A stretch of 64,000 nt of DNA from Bacteroidaceae bacterium (GTDB lineage Bacteria > Bacteroidota > Bacteroidia > Bacteroidales > Bacteroidaceae), in assembly GCA_902362595.1 (NCBI GenBank), contig CABIXF010000006.1, positions 40,090 through 104,089 on the forward strand, in the 5' to 3' direction. Shown here piece after piece: positions 26,193 to 36,169 of the stretch (its first letter is position 1; each line of letters opens with the position of its first letter). A program made the translations under genes and the position numbers. The notes beneath the pieces were generated by a model, which saw nothing but the letters and a program-made list of their open reading frames with translations, was not told the DNA's origin and did not search any database.

Positions 26193-26849
26193 TTATAGAA
26201 TCTGTAGAAAACGAGCAATATCCATTGGTTCTTTTGCTAAGTAGTCAGGGTTAAATTCTTGTAGTTCGCTTTGAGGGCGGAATCCCCAGCATACTCCGAT
26301 AGTTGTTACATCTGCATTGAGTCCAGTTTGCATATCTACTCCGGAATCGCCGATGTAGACTGTTTCTTCTTTGTGTACCTCGGCTAGCTTGATAATTTCC
26401 TTTATTACTTGTGGATTGGGTTTGGTCGGGACATTTTCTCGTTGTCCGAATACAGCAGTAAAATGGATATGAGGAAAATATTGTCCGATTAATTTACTGG
26501 TTGCTTCCTGGTATTTGTTGGATGCAACAGCTATTTGAAGGTGATGTTGTTGTAGGAGGTTGAGTAATTGCTCAATGCCAGGATAAGGGCGGCTCATGTC
26601 GGCATTGTGTAGATTGTAGTATGGGACAAACTTAGATCGGATTCGTAATACGTTCTCTGGGGTTCTATCTTCTTCCGGAAGTGCCCGTTCGAAAAGTTTG
26701 TTGATTCCGTTTCCTACAAAAAATCGGTAAGTATCCGTTGAATGAGTAGGGTAGCCATACTGGGTGAGCGCGTAATTGGTTGCGGCTGCCAGATCGGCAA
26801 TTGTGTTCAGTAAAGTTCCGTCTAAGTCAAAAATAGCAAGTTTTTTCAT
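26193..26849 (-). CDS. gph: Phosphoglycolate phosphatase-like HAD hydrolase
   Basis: A 218-residue HAD phosphatase of the Gph/PgmB-like group: nucleophile motif DLDGTLLNTIADLA, helical cap, motif II in VASNKY, lysine in TKPNP and motif III VYIGDSGVDMQTG. It probably removes phosphoglycolate or a related phosphoester, though substrate cannot be read from sequence. It overlaps folB by 4 bases (ATGA type), so both are in one minus-strand operon. Confidence 0.88.
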   Translation of the reverse strand: MKKLAIFDLDGTLLNTIADLAAATNYALTQYGYPTHSTDTYRFFVGNGINKLFERALPEEDRTPENVLRIRSKFVPYYNLHNADMSRPYPGIEQLLNLLQQHHLQIAVASNKYQEATSKLIGQYFPHIHFTAVFGQRENVPTKPNPQVIKEIIKLAEVHKEETVYIGDSGVDMQTGLNADVTTIGVCWGFRPQSELQEFNPDYLAKEPMDIARFLQIL

Positions 26850-27226
26850 ATTGCGTTAGTTTTGGTAAAAGTCGATTCTACTCCTGTTTCCTGGCAATCA
26901 GCTCCCATGGGAGGATTCTGTTTGAATAGGGTAATTTTGATTTCCGTAAGAGTTGGAAAGTCGTGAAACAGTCGTTGGGCGATACGTTGTATGACGTGTT
27001 CCAGCAGGCGGGAAGGAATTTGCATTTCTTTTTTTACAGCCTGAAACACTTCAGCATAATTGATGGTGTAAGTTAGGTCATCCATTTGGGATGCACGACT
27101 GAAATCGGTTTTCAGTGTCAGGTTGAGAATGTATTCAGCGCCAACTTTGTTTTCTTGAGGGAGTACGCCGTGATATGCATATATTTTCACTCCGTTCAGG
27201 TGAATGTACATTTTGCTTTGTTTCAT
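26846..27226 (-). CDS. folB: Dihydroneopterin aldolase
   Basis: FolB cleaves 7,8-dihydroneopterin to 6-hydroxymethyl-dihydropterin and glycolaldehyde in folate synthesis. The protein has about 126 residues from ATG 27226 (MKQSKMYIHLNGVKIYAYHGVLPQEN), with the catalytic tyrosine-histidine region YAYHGV and the C-terminal KQNPPMGAD segment of the family. An upstream ATG at 27259 falls inside a hairpin and would add unconserved residues. Glycolaldehyde and phosphoglycolate chemistry make the pairing with the Gph-like gene sensible. Confidence 0.92.
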   Translation of the reverse strand: MKQSKMYIHLNGVKIYAYHGVLPQENKVGAEYILNLTLKTDFSRASQMDDLTYTINYAEVFQAVKKEMQIPSRLLEHVIQRIAQRLFHDFPTLTEIKITLFKQNPPMGADCQETGVESTFTKTNAI

Positions 27227-27253
27227 GATGGGAAAGATGTAGGGAAATAAGAG

Positions 27254-27308
27254 AGGCATGAATCAAGCGTGTTCTGAAAACTCAAAACCATTCACATGAT
27301 TCATGCCT
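27254..27308. terminator. Inverted repeat between the ribonucleotide reductase gene and folB
   Basis: AGGCATGAATCA (27254-27265) and TGATTCATGCCT (27297-27308) are perfect 12-bp complements 31 bases apart. The T-run lies on the plus-strand side; on the minus strand only CTCTTATTT follows. It may act as a weak terminator or processing site for the reductase transcript. Confidence 0.45.
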
Positions 27309-27345
27309 GAAATTTTTTAGAAATGTTGCTCAAATATCATGAGGT

Positions 27346-29886
27346 TTATCCGCAGCGGGAAGAACCGCAGGTTTTGCAAATCAAGCAGCCTTCCTGATAA
27401 ACAAGGGTTTCGTGTCCACAATTTGGACATTTCACTCCTTTGGCCTCAGTTCCGTCTTGTACGTATTTTTTTAAGGCTCTTTCTACACCATTTTTCCAAG
27501 TGTTGATATTTTCACTGTCGAGTTGCAGGGAACTAACCAATTTGATTACTTGTTCAATCGGCATTCTCCAACGGAGGACTCCGGAAATCAGTTTGGCATA
27601 GTTCCAGTATTCCTTGTTGAATTTTTCAGACAAACCTTCAATGGTCATTTTGTAGCCTCGTTTGTTTTCGAACTGGAAGTCATAGTGCTTGGTTCCATCT
27701 TCATCATAGCTTTTGATGATACGTCCGGAAGTAACAGACTTCGGTAGTACGATACCTTCTTCATCATCCTGAAGACCTGTAAAGATTTCGTAGGGTCTTC
27801 CATCCAATAGTCCGACGAAGGCTACCCATTTTTCTTTGTTGTTTTGGAAACGGACGACATCAGCTTCCAGCACTTTCGGGCGTACTTCTACTACCTGGGG
27901 TGGTTTGCAACGGCACTCTTCTTCTTTATTGTCTTTTTTCTTGGTGGAAATCAAGACTCCAGCGCGTGAACCGTCGCGGTATACTGTACATCCTTTGCAT
28001 CCAGAACGCCATGCTTCTACGTACAACTGGTTGACGAGGTCTTCACTAACGTTGTTAGGCAAATTGATGGTGACACTGATAGAATGGTCTACCCATTTTT
28101 GGATGCGGCCTTGCATTTTCACTTTCATCAGCCAGTCTACATCATTTGACGTAGCCTTGTAATAAGGTGACTTAGCTACCAAGGCATCAATTTCTTCTTG
28201 AGTATAACGCTTGTCGGGGTCATAGCCATTGACTTTCATCCAGGTGAGGAATTTGTGATGGAATACTACATATTCTTCAAATGCATCTCCTGTTTCATCA
28301 ACAAAGTCGACGTGTACATTTGCATCATTTGGATTGACCTTACGGCGGCGTTTGTATACTGGCATGAAGACCGGTTCAATACCCGATGTGGTTTGTGTCA
28401 TTAAACTGGTAGTTCCTGTTGGAGCGATGGTCAGACAAGCAATGTTTCTTCGACCATATTTTTTCATTTCTTCATACAACTGTGGATCAGCATCCTTCAG
28501 ACGGTTGATGAATGGGTTGTTCTTTTCACGTTCTGCATCGTATATTTCGAAAGCTCCACGTTCCTTAGCCATGTTTACTGAGGAACGGTAGGCCTCCAAT
28601 GCAATGGTTTTATGTACCTTTTCGGAGAATTCTGTGGCTTCCTCAGTACCGTAGCGCAGTCCCATGGCAGCCAGCATGTCGCCTTCTGCTGTAATACCTA
28701 CTCCTGTACGACGTCCCAAGCCTGATTTGTGATATATCTTCTCCCACAAGTGACGTTCCGTTCCTTTCACTTCCATGCTTTCTGGATCGGAGTCAATTTT
28801 TTCAAAAATACGTTTAATCTTTTCTAGCTCGAGATCGATGATGTCGTCCATGATACGCTGGGCCAGTGCTACATGTTTTTTAAACAGTTCGAAATCGAAA
28901 TAAGCTTCTGGAGTAAAAGGATTTACTACGTAAGAATAAAGGTTGATTGCCAGTAGACGGCAGGAGTCGTACGGGCATAAAGGAATTTCTCCACATGGAT
29001 TTGTAGAAACCGTGCGGAATCCTAAATCGGCATAGCAGTCGGGTACAGATTCACGGATGATGGTATCCCAGAACAATACGCCAGGCTCGGCTGATTTCCA
29101 TGCATTATGTACAATTTTCTTCCATAAAGAAGAGGCATCGATTTCTTTGGAAACCATTGGGTTGGGAGAATCGATGGGGTATTGTTGTGTGTAAGGCATA
29201 CCTTCTATGGCAGCTTGCATGAATTCATCGTCCAGTTTTACAGATACATTGGCTCCTGTTACCTTTCCTTCGGTCATTTTAGCGTCAATGAAAGCTTCCG
29301 AGTCAGGGTGTTTAATGGATACGGTCAGCATTAATGCGCCACGGCGTCCGTCTTGTGCTACTTCACGGGTCGAATTGGAATAACGTTCCATGAAAGGAAC
29401 CAATCCAGTTGAAGTCAAGGCTGAGTTTTTTACTGGGGACCCCTTCGGACGGATGTGAGATAAGTCGTGCCCTACACCTCCCCGTCGTTTCATCAGTTGT
29501 ACTTGTTCTTCATCGATACGGATAATAGCTCCGTAAGAGTCTGCATTTCCGTCCAGTCCGATAACGAAACAGTTGGAAAGAGAAGCTACCTGATAATTGT
29601 TCCCAATTCCAGTCATAGGGCTTCCCTGAGGAATGATGTACTTGAAGTGATCAAGTAGTTCGAAAAGTTCCTGAGCACTGATAGCATTAGGATATTTTGC
29701 CTCGATACGGGCTACCTCATTGGCGATACGCCAATGCATATCCTCTGGAGATTTTTCATAGATATTTCCAAATGAGTCTTTTACTGCGTATTTGTTTACC
29801 CAAACACGTGCGGCTAGTTCATCTCCTTTGAAATACTCCAATGAAGCATTATATGCTTCATCGTAGCTATACGTCTTCTTTTCCAC
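27346..29886 (-). CDS. Adenosylcobalamin-dependent (class II) ribonucleotide reductase
   Basis: An 846-residue class II reductase that makes deoxynucleotides using coenzyme B12. Seen are the N-terminal region GGVGHDLSHIRPKG, the substrate cysteine in LSNCFVIG, the radical-site segment STNPCGEIPLC, the PTGTTSLMTQTTSG phosphate loop, and a C-terminal cysteine-rich tail (CPNCGHETLVYQEGCLICKTCGSSRCG spread over the last 27 residues) that binds zinc and re-reduces the active site. It needs no oxygen. A consensus promoter lies at 29964-29994. No cobalamin riboswitch is recognisable in its short leader. Confidence 0.95.
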   Translation of the reverse strand: MEKKTYSYDEAYNASLEYFKGDELAARVWVNKYAVKDSFGNIYEKSPEDMHWRIANEVARIEAKYPNAISAQELFELLDHFKYIIPQGSPMTGIGNNYQVASLSNCFVIGLDGNADSYGAIIRIDEEQVQLMKRRGGVGHDLSHIRPKGSPVKNSALTSTGLVPFMERYSNSTREVAQDGRRGALMLTVSIKHPDSEAFIDAKMTEGKVTGANVSVKLDDEFMQAAIEGMPYTQQYPIDSPNPMVSKEIDASSLWKKIVHNAWKSAEPGVLFWDTIIRESVPDCYADLGFRTVSTNPCGEIPLCPYDSCRLLAINLYSYVVNPFTPEAYFDFELFKKHVALAQRIMDDIIDLELEKIKRIFEKIDSDPESMEVKGTERHLWEKIYHKSGLGRRTGVGITAEGDMLAAMGLRYGTEEATEFSEKVHKTIALEAYRSSVNMAKERGAFEIYDAEREKNNPFINRLKDADPQLYEEMKKYGRRNIACLTIAPTGTTSLMTQTTSGIEPVFMPVYKRRRKVNPNDANVHVDFVDETGDAFEEYVVFHHKFLTWMKVNGYDPDKRYTQEEIDALVAKSPYYKATSNDVDWLMKVKMQGRIQKWVDHSISVTINLPNNVSEDLVNQLYVEAWRSGCKGCTVYRDGSRAGVLISTKKKDNKEEECRCKPPQVVEVRPKVLEADVVRFQNNKEKWVAFVGLLDGRPYEIFTGLQDDEEGIVLPKSVTSGRIIKSYDEDGTKHYDFQFENKRGYKMTIEGLSEKFNKEYWNYAKLISGVLRWRMPIEQVIKLVSSLQLDSENINTWKNGVERALKKYVQDGTEAKGVKCPNCGHETLVYQEGCLICKTCGSSRCG

Positions 29887-29963
29887 GGTTGTTTATATAT
29901 GAATAAGTTTGTTTTCAATAAAATTTAATTTGTAGAATTCGCTTTATTTCAAACAAACCGCTG

Positions 29964-29994
29964 CAAAGCTAAAGATGTTTTTTTAATTGGCAAA
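29964..29994 (-). promoter_or_regulatory. Promoter of the class II ribonucleotide reductase gene
   Basis: On the minus strand TTTG (29991-29994), a 19-base spacer and TAGCTTTG (29971-29964): a full match to the Bacteroidetes consensus. Confidence 0.78.
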
Positions 29995-30085
29995 ATAAAA
30001 GTGAAAGAAGTTATTAACAATCTTGATGGTTTTCAGAAATAAAATTTTATATATTTGTTTTTCAGTTAATTATGACTTTTGTTTT

Positions 30086-30120
30086 ATCGAAAAGTTTTCC
30101 AAAACGGAAAACTTTTCGAT
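30086..30120. promoter_or_regulatory. Perfect 15-bp inverted repeat between divergent redox genes
   Basis: ATCGAAAAGTTTTCC and its exact complement flank a 5-base spacer AAAAC. No T-run follows on either strand. It lies about 100 bases upstream of the reductase promoter and 90 bases upstream of the nitroreductase start, so an operator or a structured leader is more likely than a terminator. Confidence 0.5.
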
Positions 30121-30206
30121 TGGGCGTATATTTCTTATATATAAAAAGGCTGTGGATTTTCGAAGATTCTTTTTACCTTTGTTTGGTATTCATTAAAGCC
30201 GATATT

Positions 30207-30947
30207 ATGGAATCTATAAAAAACAGACGGACAATCCGTAAGTATAAGCAGGAGGATATACCTGCCAGTTTGTTGAATGAGTTATTGGAAGAGTCTTTTC
30301 GTGCTTCCACAATGGGAAATATGCAGTTGTATAGTGTAATTGTAACGAAAGATGCTGCAATGAAGGCTCGATTGGCTCCAGCGCATTTTAATCAACCAAT
30401 GGTGACTTCTGCTCCAGTGGTTCTTACTTTTTGTGCTGATTTCAACCGTTTCTGTAAATGGTGTGAACAGCGAAAGGCTGTACCGGGTTATAATAACTTT
30501 ATATCTTTCTTAAACGCTGCTTCTGATACGTTGTTGGTAACGCAGAATTTCTGTACTTTAGCAGAGGAGAAAGGTTTAGGAATTTGTTATTTGGGGACTA
30601 CAATCTACAACCCGGACCAAATTATTGATATTTTGAAACTTCCGAAATTGGTTGTGCCTGTAGCAACCATTACAGTCGGTTATCCGGATGAATGTCCTCC
30701 TCAGCCTGATCGTTTACCTGTTCAGGGAATTGTTCATGAAGAAACATACCATGATTATACATCTCTGGAAATAGATAAACTTTATTCATACAAAGAAAAT
30801 CTGCCGGAGAACAAACATTTTGTGGAGATTAACCACACTGAGACTTTGGCACAGATTTTTACTGACATTCGTTATAAGAAGTCGGATAATGAGTTTATGT
30901 CGGAGGGATTAAAGAAAGTTTTGAAGCGTCAGGGGTTTGACGATTGA
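30207..30947 (+). CDS. Nitroreductase family protein
   Basis: An FMN-dependent oxidoreductase of 246 residues. The N-terminus MESIKNRRTIRKYK is the classical FMN-phosphate-binding start of the family, followed by RASTMGNMQLYSVIV and the C-terminal ATITVGYPDECPPQPDRLP. Substrates may be nitroaromatics, quinones or flavin. ATG 30207 is chosen over 30072, which would add 45 residues unlike the family. A TACCTTTG box is at 30174-30181. It is convergent with dnaA, the two sharing a bidirectional terminator. Confidence 0.9.
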   Translation: MESIKNRRTIRKYKQEDIPASLLNELLEESFRASTMGNMQLYSVIVTKDAAMKARLAPAHFNQPMVTSAPVVLTFCADFNRFCKWCEQRKAVPGYNNFISFLNAASDTLLVTQNFCTLAEEKGLGICYLGTTIYNPDQIIDILKLPKLVVPVATITVGYPDECPPQPDRLPVQGIVHEETYHDYTSLEIDKLYSYKENLPENKHFVEINHTETLAQIFTDIRYKKSDNEFMSEGLKKVLKRQGFDD

Positions 30948-30960
30948 TAATCGATGAGAT

Positions 30961-30998
30961 AATAAAAAAGGCGGTTTAATTAAACCGCCTTTTTTATT
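30961..30998. terminator. Bidirectional terminator between the nitroreductase gene and dnaA
   Basis: AAAAAAGGCGGTTTAA (30964-30979) is directly followed by its exact complement (30980-30995), giving a long perfect palindrome with A/T runs at both ends. Confidence 0.9.
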
Positions 30999-32412
30999 AT
31001 CTCATCCGAAGACTTGCCTCAATTTCTTCAATTTCTGCTTTAAATGATTTATCAACATCTACCTGATCCTTGACAATTTTGCAAGCATGAAGCACGGTTG
31101 CGTGATCTTTGTTGCCAATCAACTGCCCGATCTTGGAAGAAGATGTGTCGGTATGTTTTTTGGCTAAGTACATGGCTACCTGGCGTACTTGTACTACTTC
31201 CCGTTTGCGGGTTTTAGTATGAATTGCTGTTTCATCAATTTTGTAGTGTTCGCATACTTTGACGATGATATCGTTTATCGTCATCGGTTTGCTTTCCGCG
31301 CACTTGACAGCTTTTCTTACGATTCGTTGAGCCAGTTCCAGGTCTATTTCGCGTTTGAATAAAATAGATTGTGCCAGCAAGGAGTTGACGATACCTTCTA
31401 GTTCTCGTACGCTTTCATTTACATTTTCAGCAATGTAGCTGATGACTGATTCAGGAATAACCAGTCCGTCACGTTTGATTTTGTTGCGTAGAATGTTTTT
31501 TCGCAGTTCAATATCCGGTTTTTCCAACTCAGCTACCAGCCCCCATTTGAAACGGGTCAGCAGTCGGTCTTCCATGCCTTGTAGCATAACGGGAGCACGG
31601 TCGGAAGTCAAGATAAGTTGCTTTCCGTTCTGGTGCAGATGATTGAAGATATGGAAGAATGTATTTTGGGTTTTGGTGACTCCTGCAAATTCTTGGATGT
31701 CATCAATGATTAATACATCAATTGTTTGATAGAAACTGATAAAATCATTGAAATGATTTGTACGTACAGAGTCAGTGTATTGTACTTGAAACAGATGTGC
31801 TGATACATACAATACACGTTTTTCCGGATACAATTCTTTGATGCGCGTTCCGATAGCGTTGATCAGGTGAGTCTTTCCTACTCCAGAAGGACCATAAATG
31901 AACAACGGGTTAAAGGTACGTGCAGGATTTTGGGCCACAGTTTCAGCTACAGTTCTAGAAAACTCATTACTATTTCCTTTGATGAAATTTTCAAAGTTGT
32001 AGTTGGGATTCAAATGGGGATCCAAATCTTGCGGAGCTGCTGCTTGTAAAGGATTGGGCGTCTTGTTTCCATTATAGACGGGTGCCTGTTCCGGAAGAGC
32101 AGAGGAACGTTTGGTTCCTTCTATATTGACAGTTATATGGTTTGTCTTATCTGTCAGGATGGAATACATCAACTCCGTGCCTTCACCTATTTCCTTATAG
32201 ATGGCGGCGCGTAGCAACCCCACGTATTTTTCTTCCAGATATTCATAGAAGAAAGGACTGGGGACGCCGATCGTCAATGCCTTTTCTGTATCCTCATATT
32301 TTAAAGGTACGATAGGCTCAAACCATGTTTTAAAAGCTGTAGCGTTTACGTTGTCTTTGATAAAAGCCAGGCAACGATTCCATAGCGCAACAGCTTGGTT
32401 ATGTTCAATCAT
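30997..32412 (-). CDS. dnaA: Chromosomal replication initiator DnaA
   Basis: DnaA binds oriC boxes and opens the duplex. The 471-residue protein has domain I ([24 protein letters not shown]), a variable linker, the AAA+ domain with Walker [16 protein letters not shown] and Walker [11 protein letters not shown], and the C-terminal HTH signature [15 protein letters not shown]. No cluster of TTATCCACA boxes is evident around the gene, so the origin is not obviously here. Confidence 0.97.
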   Translation of the reverse strand: MIEHNQAVALWNRCLAFIKDNVNATAFKTWFEPIVPLKYEDTEKALTIGVPSPFFYEYLEEKYVGLLRAAIYKEIGEGTELMYSILTDKTNHITVNIEGTKRSSALPEQAPVYNGNKTPNPLQAAAPQDLDPHLNPNYNFENFIKGNSNEFSRTVAETVAQNPARTFNPLFIYGPSGVGKTHLINAIGTRIKELYPEKRVLYVSAHLFQVQYTDSVRTNHFNDFISFYQTIDVLIIDDIQEFAGVTKTQNTFFHIFNHLHQNGKQLILTSDRAPVMLQGMEDRLLTRFKWGLVAELEKPDIELRKNILRNKIKRDGLVIPESVISYIAENVNESVRELEGIVNSLLAQSILFKREIDLELAQRIVRKAVKCAESKPMTINDIIVKVCEHYKIDETAIHTKTRKREVVQVRQVAMYLAKKHTDTSSSKIGQLIGNKDHATVLHACKIVKDQVDVDKSFKAEIEEIEASLRMR

Positions 32413-32844
32413 ACGTGCGTTGTTATTAATAAAGCGAAACTTCTACGTTTGCAAATTTCGTAATGAAATTTCAGAAAAACAAATGCCTTTTTCCTTGCTT
32501 TTTATTTTCGGAATTTAAGGGGTTGATAAATAGGTTGTTACGAAGTTGTTAAATATTTGATAAAAAGAAATGCTCTTGTGTATCTATAATATTTTATTTA
32601 TCAGAATTTTGCGTGAACAGTTCTTTTTTTCTTGTCTTTCCTCTTCTGATTCCTTTTGCTTCGTTATCAGTGTATTACAGTGTTTTTATACAACCCTTTT
32701 AAAATTGTGTGTTATTTAGATTGCTTCTATATAAGACAAATGGAATGTCCAAGACTTTGAAGCAGATGATGATTTTGTCTGATACCTCAACAGGAGAGAT
32801 ATCGTCTGGTTTGATGTCTCTCCTGTTGAAGTGAAAATATTTTT
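32413..32844. other. dnaA upstream region with one strong hairpin
   Basis: An AT-rich stretch of about 430 bases without a credible gene. It contains an inverted repeat at 32787-32829 (see separate entry). No clear DnaA boxes are seen. The dnaA promoter presumably lies near its left end but no full consensus is evident. Confidence 0.5.
32787..32829. terminator. Hairpin downstream of the MCE gene
   Basis: TCAACAGGAGAGAT and GTCTCTCCTGTTGA pair over 14 bases (one wobble) around a 15-base loop. The T-rich run follows on the plus strand only. It lies 16 bases past the MCE gene stop on the minus strand and may mark its transcript end. Confidence 0.5.
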
Positions 32845-33732
32845 TTATTTGTCTTTTTTGCCGAACAGTGAGAAGTGTACATACCGTTTGGGATGTTCCT
32901 GCAAGTCTTTCAGTAGAGAGGCTGCATTGGCAGAAGTCGCATTTAAGTTCTGGTATAATTCATCATCGTTTAGTAGGAGGCCGATTGAATTGTCTTTGCT
33001 GTTTAGTTTGGTGGTTAATATATGCACACTTAGCAAAGTTGAATCCACTTTTTGAAAGGTAGAAGCATAGTCAATACCTTTCAGATTTTCACTGATACCT
33101 TTCAGGTTTTCCGTAATGGCAGTTACATTGCTGGTTAATTGTGGAATATCTTTGCTCATCAGTCCATGTAATTGTGTGCTGGTGGCATTAAGAGAAGCTG
33201 TTAGTTGCTCTGCATTATGCAAGGTATTCTTTAAGGAAGGATCTGCCAATAGCTGGTTTAGTGACCCCAGTATAGAATCCAATTTGGGCATCATGCGTTC
33301 TATTTGAGGAAGCAGGTCTTTTTCAGCTTTTCCTAAGATTCCGTTGTTGGCTGTTCCTTCAATAGTATCTCCTGGAGTCAAGTATGTGGTAGATTCATGT
33401 TGCAGTAACATGTTCATCTTTACCGTACCAAGCATTTCTGTGACCAGTTCGGCCTTGCTTCCGGTAGGGATACGCATATCTTGGTCGACTTCAATTCCTA
33501 CCACAACATGTCCAGGTTTGTTGTAATTGTATTGTAGGTCGCGTACGATACCTATTTTATAACCGTTGGCAAATACCGGACTTGATTGAGCCAGTCCGTT
33601 TACATCGGTGAAATCTACATAATAATAGCTTTCAGGTTTGAACATGCTGATTCCTTTTAAGTAATTGATACCAAAAAAGAGAATCAGCAATGCACCGATT
33701 CCTGCTAATCCGATTTTTACTTCTTTTTTCAT
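32845..33732 (-). CDS. MlaD/MCE family lipid transport protein
   Basis: A 295-residue protein with one N-terminal transmembrane helix (KIGLAGIGALLILFFGINYLKG), a single MCE domain (YYYVDFTDVNGLAQSSPVFANGYKIGIV to about residue 115) and a helical C-terminal region predicted to oligomerise. MCE rings carry phospholipids between membranes. In this place only the substrate-binding subunit is present; the permease and ATPase are not in the window. It follows the amidase gene by 18 bases and is likely co-transcribed. Confidence 0.9.
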   Translation of the reverse strand: MKKEVKIGLAGIGALLILFFGINYLKGISMFKPESYYYVDFTDVNGLAQSSPVFANGYKIGIVRDLQYNYNKPGHVVVGIEVDQDMRIPTGSKAELVTEMLGTVKMNMLLQHESTTYLTPGDTIEGTANNGILGKAEKDLLPQIERMMPKLDSILGSLNQLLADPSLKNTLHNAEQLTASLNATSTQLHGLMSKDIPQLTSNVTAITENLKGISENLKGIDYASTFQKVDSTLLSVHILTTKLNSKDNSIGLLLNDDELYQNLNATSANAASLLKDLQEHPKRYVHFSLFGKKDK

Positions 33733-33750
33733 ATATGTTTTTTCTTATTG

Positions 33751-34929
33751 TTATCTATTGTTTTTAAATTCTCGTATGGCTTGGTTGATGTTCATTTTTA
33801 CTCCATCTTTAAAAGCGATAATGAAGGCATCCTTAAATTTGCTGTCTATTTTGTTTCGCTTCAGGCGTAGAATTTTATTGTAGTTGGTATCTTCTCCATA
33901 GGTGTATTTGATGATACCGTTTTCCTTGTAGCTGTCTACTGGAGTAAGACCTTTAAACAGCCTGCTTTTGGCAGGAAGCTGGCGGTCGGAAGTCAATATT
34001 TGTATTTTGAATACGGGCTTTCCGGAAGAAGTGGCAGTTACATCCTTTTGGAGGTTTTGTTCTTTTGAGAGAGCCCTTGTTTGGGAAAATTCACTTGAGG
34101 CTTCAATTGGCATGGCTGCACTTTCTGTAACCGTTGGATGGTTCCCGAGGGTCTTTCCTGATTTGTAAGTCAGGAATGCTTGATAAATGCTTCGGGCAAG
34201 TGTGGCACTTCCTTGTTCAGAAAGTAGAAAGGATTCTTCCGAAGGATTCGTTATATACCCCAGTTCAATCAGTACGCTAGGCATTGAAGTGGCGCGTAAT
34301 ACCAGGAATCCAGCCTGGTGCACGCCCTTGTCTGTCCGATTGGCATTTCTGAATTGTCGTTGTACTGCTGTAGCAAAACTGACGCTTTGTGCCATGTTTT
34401 TGTCTTGCAGAAATTCAAAGATGATATAACTTTCAGACGAATTGGGGTTAAATCCGGCATATTGTTGTTTATAGTCGTCCTCGATGAGGATTACGGCATT
34501 TTCTTTTTTGGCAACTTCTAAGTTTTCTTGGGTACGGTGAAGTCCCAGTGTATATGTTTCTGTGCCGCGGACTTTACTATTTCTGGCAGCCAAGGAATTG
34601 GTATGGATTGAAATAAAAAGATCTGCTTTGGCATCGTTGGCAATTTCCGCTCTGCGGTGCAAAGGAACGAATATGTCTTTTTCACGTGTGTAGATAACTT
34701 TTGTATCCGGGCAGTTCTGCTTGATAAGCCTACCCAGTTTTAGTGCCACGCTGAGGTTGATATTTTTCTCTTTGCCTCTTTTCCCGATGGCGCCGGGGTC
34801 ATGTCCACCGTGTCCGGCATCGATTACTACGATGAAAGAATTTTCTGCAGCATGGATTTTTTGTGGCAGAATGAAGGCGAACAAGCAGCCGGTGATAATG
34901 AATAGTATGTTGAATATTTTAGTTTGCAT
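33751..34929 (-). CDS. N-acetylmuramoyl-L-alanine amidase (Amidase_3)
   Basis: A 392-residue exported zinc amidase that cleaves the stem peptide from peptidoglycan glycan strands. It has a signal peptide (ending HAA), the zinc motifs DAGHGGHDPGAIG and SIHTNS, the catalytic glutamate in SVLIELGYITNPSEE, and a C-terminal 130-residue part with a SPOR-like or unknown fold (VFKIQILTSDRQLPAKS). It is the first gene of the amidase-MCE pair. A TAACTTTG -7 box on the minus strand is at 34946-34953. Confidence 0.93.
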   Translation of the reverse strand: MQTKIFNILFIITGCLFAFILPQKIHAAENSFIVVIDAGHGGHDPGAIGKRGKEKNINLSVALKLGRLIKQNCPDTKVIYTREKDIFVPLHRRAEIANDAKADLFISIHTNSLAARNSKVRGTETYTLGLHRTQENLEVAKKENAVILIEDDYKQQYAGFNPNSSESYIIFEFLQDKNMAQSVSFATAVQRQFRNANRTDKGVHQAGFLVLRATSMPSVLIELGYITNPSEESFLLSEQGSATLARSIYQAFLTYKSGKTLGNHPTVTESAAMPIEASSEFSQTRALSKEQNLQKDVTATSSGKPVFKIQILTSDRQLPAKSRLFKGLTPVDSYKENGIIKYTYGEDTNYNKILRLKRNKIDSKFKDAFIIAFKDGVKMNINQAIREFKNNR

Positions 34930-35095
34930 AATTAAAATAACGTGACAAAGTTAATATTTTTTCGCCTATTAACTTCTTGTTGATGTAAGAATTCTTCTTT
35001 AGCTGTAATAATTGCTAGAAAAACCGAAAAATAAGCAGGTCTTTTCTTTGAAAATCGTTACATTTGTGCAACTTGTTAAACAGAAAGGAATATTT

Positions 35096-35974
35096 ATGAC
35101 GCTGATTGATGGAAAAGCTGTTTCTGAGAAGGTGAAACAGGAAATAGCAGCTGAAGTTGCCGATATTGTGGCAAAAGGAGGGAAACGTCCTCACTTGGCT
35201 GCAATTTTGGTCGGACACGACGGAGGGAGTGAAACTTATGTGGCGGCTAAGGTAAAGGCTTGTGAAGTGTGCGGGTTTAAATCCACTTTGATTCGTTACG
35301 AATCGGATGTGACCGAGGAAGAACTACTGACAAAAGTGCGTGAACTGAATGAGGATGACGATGTGGACGGATTCATCGTACAGCTTCCGTTGCCTCCTCA
35401 TATCTCTGAACAGAAGGTAATAGAAACCATTGATTATCGTAAGGATGTGGATGGTTTCCACCCTATTAATGTGGGGCGTTTGTCTATCGGACTTCCTTGT
35501 TATATTTCGGCTACTCCGAATGGGATTATGGAGTTGTTGCGACGCTATCAGATTGAAACGCGTGGAAAGAAATGTGTTATTTTGGGGCGGAGCAACATTG
35601 TTGGAAAACCGATGGCTATGTTAATGATGCAGAAAGCCTGTCCGGGTGATGCGACGGTGACTGTCTGTCACAGTCGGAGCAAGGATCTGGTCAGAGAATG
35701 CAGGGAAGCAGATATCCTGATTGCAGCAATGGGGCAACCTAATTTTGTGAAAGCCGATATGGTGAAAGAAGGTGCGGTAGTAATTGACGTGGGTACTACG
35801 CGTGTACCCGATGCTTCCAAAAAGTCGGGCTTTAAACTTACCGGCGATGTGAAGTTTGATGAAGTGGCTCCTAAATGTTCTTACATTACGCCAGTTCCTG
35901 GTGGAGTAGGTCCGATGACCATTGTTTCTTTGATGAAGAATACGTTGTTGGCGGGTAAAAAGGCGATATATTGA
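35096..35974 (+). CDS. folD: Bifunctional methylenetetrahydrofolate dehydrogenase/cyclohydrolase
   Basis: FolD interconverts 5,10-methylene-THF, methenyl-THF and 10-formyl-THF. The 292-residue protein has the family motifs: the catalytic lysine region [32 protein letters not shown], the NADP-site [11 protein letters not shown] and the C-terminal [15 protein letters not shown] 35096, preceded by AGAAAGGA, is chosen over an upstream TTG at 35012. A TACATTTG box is at 35059-35066. Confidence 0.96.
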   Translation: MTLIDGKAVSEKVKQEIAAEVADIVAKGGKRPHLAAILVGHDGGSETYVAAKVKACEVCGFKSTLIRYESDVTEEELLTKVRELNEDDDVDGFIVQLPLPPHISEQKVIETIDYRKDVDGFHPINVGRLSIGLPCYISATPNGIMELLRRYQIETRGKKCVILGRSNIVGKPMAMLMMQKACPGDATVTVCHSRSKDLVRECREADILIAAMGQPNFVKADMVKEGAVVIDVGTTRVPDASKKSGFKLTGDVKFDEVAPKCSYITPVPGGVGPMTIVSLMKNTLLAGKKAIY

Positions 35975-36061
35975 GATTTTGGAAGATTTTTTCGAAGAAA
36001 TGTTTGCAATTTCGAAAAAATCCTCTACCTTTGCAATCGCTTTTGAAAAGGAAGCCAACAT

Positions 36062-36136
36062 GGTGACTATAGTTCAGTTGGTTAGAGCGTCAGATTGTGG
36101 TTCTGAATGTCGTGGGTTCGAGTCCCACTAGTCACC
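36062..36136 (+). tRNA. tRNA-His (anticodon GTG), copy 1
   Basis: Cloverleaf with acceptor arms GTGACTA and TAGTCAC plus the extra 5' G that pairs with the C discriminator, the hallmark of tRNA-His. The anticodon loop is TTGTGGT (GTG). No CCA is encoded. It is identical to the copy 108 bases downstream. Confidence 0.95.
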
Positions 36137-36169
36137 CTTTCTTCAGAAGCAGTTTTTTTATACCAACAT

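Noticed and set aside
29887..29963. Cobalamin riboswitch before the B12-dependent ribonucleotide reductase
   Set aside because: The leader is under 80 bases and has no B12-box-like sequence.
30997..32844. Chromosomal origin near dnaA
   Set aside because: No cluster of TTATCCACA-like boxes was found around dnaA. Only a weak partial match (TGTGGATTTT) appears near 30151.
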